64,000 nucleotides of DNA, taken from assembly GCF_000427335.1 (NCBI RefSeq), contig NZ_ATMR01000077.1:45368-109367 (forward strand). The letters are read 5' to 3'. The notes under the pieces are model-generated. The model was given only the letters and a program-made list of their open reading frames with translations, was not told the origin of the DNA and did not search any database. The DNA comes from Winogradskyella psychrotolerans RS-3. GTDB taxonomy: Bacteria > Bacteroidota > Bacteroidia > Flavobacteriales > Flavobacteriaceae. Shown piece by piece: positions 63,390 to 64,000 of the stretch; the stretch's first letter is position 1; each line of letters opens with the position of its first letter. The position numbers were made by a program, and so were the translations under genes.

Positions 63390-64000
63390 ATGAAAAAAAA
63401 AGTTCTGTTTACACTTGCCTTAATCGTATCTACAGTTTTTTTCACCCTTAAAGCTCAAAATTGGAACGAAATCATTAATGCCACAGCTTCCGATACTGCT
63501 GCTGACGACTGGTTTGGCTATTCCGTTGCTATTGATGGCGATTATGCCATTGTTGGAGCGCCTTATAATGATGATGCTAGTCTTAATTCAGGTTCAGCCT
63601 ATATTTTTGTGCGTTCAGGAGGTAGTTGGATAGAGCAAGTAAAACTCACGGCGTCCGATGCTGCTGCAAATGATCAATTTGGCCGTTCCGTTGCTATTGA
63701 TGGCGATTATGCCATTGTTGGTGCTTACTATAATGACGATAATGGTAGTGGGTCAGGTTCAGCTTATGTGTTTATGCGTTCAGGAGGTAGTTGGACAGAA
63801 CAAGCAAAACTCACGGCGTCCGATGCTGCTGTTAATATGTTTAGCGTTTCCGTTGCTATTGATGGCGATTATGCCATTATTGGAGCGCTTATTAATGATG
63901 ATAGTTGGTAATAATTCAGGGCGTCTAGGCCTATATTTTCGGGTACGTTTCGAGGAGGTAGTTGGACAGAACAAGCAAAACTCACGGCGTCCGATGCTGC
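63390..64000 (+). CDS. FG-GAP repeat secreted protein, partial and disturbed at its end
   Basis: Signal peptide from the Met at 63390 (the Met at 63354 gives a poorer signal), then near-identical ~50-residue repeats. Each has SVAIDGDYAIVGAPYND, GSAYVFVRSGGSW and EQ.KLTASDAA, as in FG-GAP/beta-propeller proteins of Flavobacteria. The frame stops at 63909-63911, where the DNA between 63895 and 63955 has several extra and missing bases relative to the other repeats. It then resumes as RGGSWTEQAKLTASDAA to the window end. Likely a long surface protein continuing beyond the window. Confidence 0.8.

Overview
The window is AT-rich DNA from a member of the Bacteroidota, almost certainly a marine Flavobacteriaceae. 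The signs are SusC/SusD-type outer-membrane uptake genes, C-terminal type IX secretion sorting domains, Bacteroidetes-type promoters (TTTG-N19-TAnnTTTG), little Shine-Dalgarno sequence and a tmRNA with the tag GENNYALAA. The species cannot be named from sequence alone.

Layout. (1) 1-5700: a leftward tryptophan operon trpE-trpG-trpD-trpC-trpF, with the first codons of trpB at the left edge. It is preceded by a promoter, an 18-residue leader peptide with three consecutive Trp codons and a strong terminator, which is a complete attenuator. Every junction except the trpD/trpC overlap is filled with palindromic repeats or 7-bp tandem arrays. (2) 5.7-8 kb: YceI protein, MarR regulator and two rhodanese genes. 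(3) 8-28.7 kb: a large DsbD-like protein, then a two-component system (NtrC-type regulator plus kinase) divergent from an efflux cluster of HlyD adaptor, ABC ATPase, four FtsX/MacB-type permeases, a DUF2807 protein, a second ATPase and a TolC protein. Two nearly identical sigma-54/enhancer modules lie before hlyD and before the third permease. (4) 28.8-33.3 kb: topoisomerase IB, aldo/keto reductase, a methionine sulfoxide repair cluster (MsrB, MsrA, glutaredoxin, divergent MsrA) and an FKBP isomerase. (5) 33.4-39.8 kb: an orphan sulfatase and the glycerol regulon glpR / glpD-glpK-glpF with two opposed operator sites. (6) 39.9-51.9 kb: a polysaccharide-utilisation-type locus: membrane LuxR-type sensor, SusC, SusD, glycerophosphodiesterase, endonuclease/exonuclease/phosphatase-family lipoprotein and GH3 glycosidase. 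(7) 52-52.7 kb: tmRNA (ssrA) with a degenerate second copy of its 3' end. (8) 53.2-61 kb: TPR protein, 1322-residue secreted metallophosphoesterase, di-haem cytochrome c peroxidase and a T9SS-sorted protein. (9) 61.8-64 kb: an EamA transporter and the start of an FG-GAP repeat protein.

How the parts may work together. The uptake locus encodes a diesterase, a second phosphoesterase-fold enzyme and a beta-glycosidase beside glpDKF. It could strip a glycerophosphate-bearing glycoside or phospholipid head group and feed glycerol into central metabolism; this is inference. The sigma-54 two-component system probably controls the neighbouring efflux genes.

Data quality. Five otherwise intact genes (a rhodanese, the second ABC ATPase, glpK, the LuxR-type sensor, the glycerophosphodiesterase) and probably marR are broken by what looks like one missing A in a short A-run. 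This pattern points to homopolymer undercalling rather than true gene decay. The last ~100 bases, inside a repeat gene, also look corrupted.
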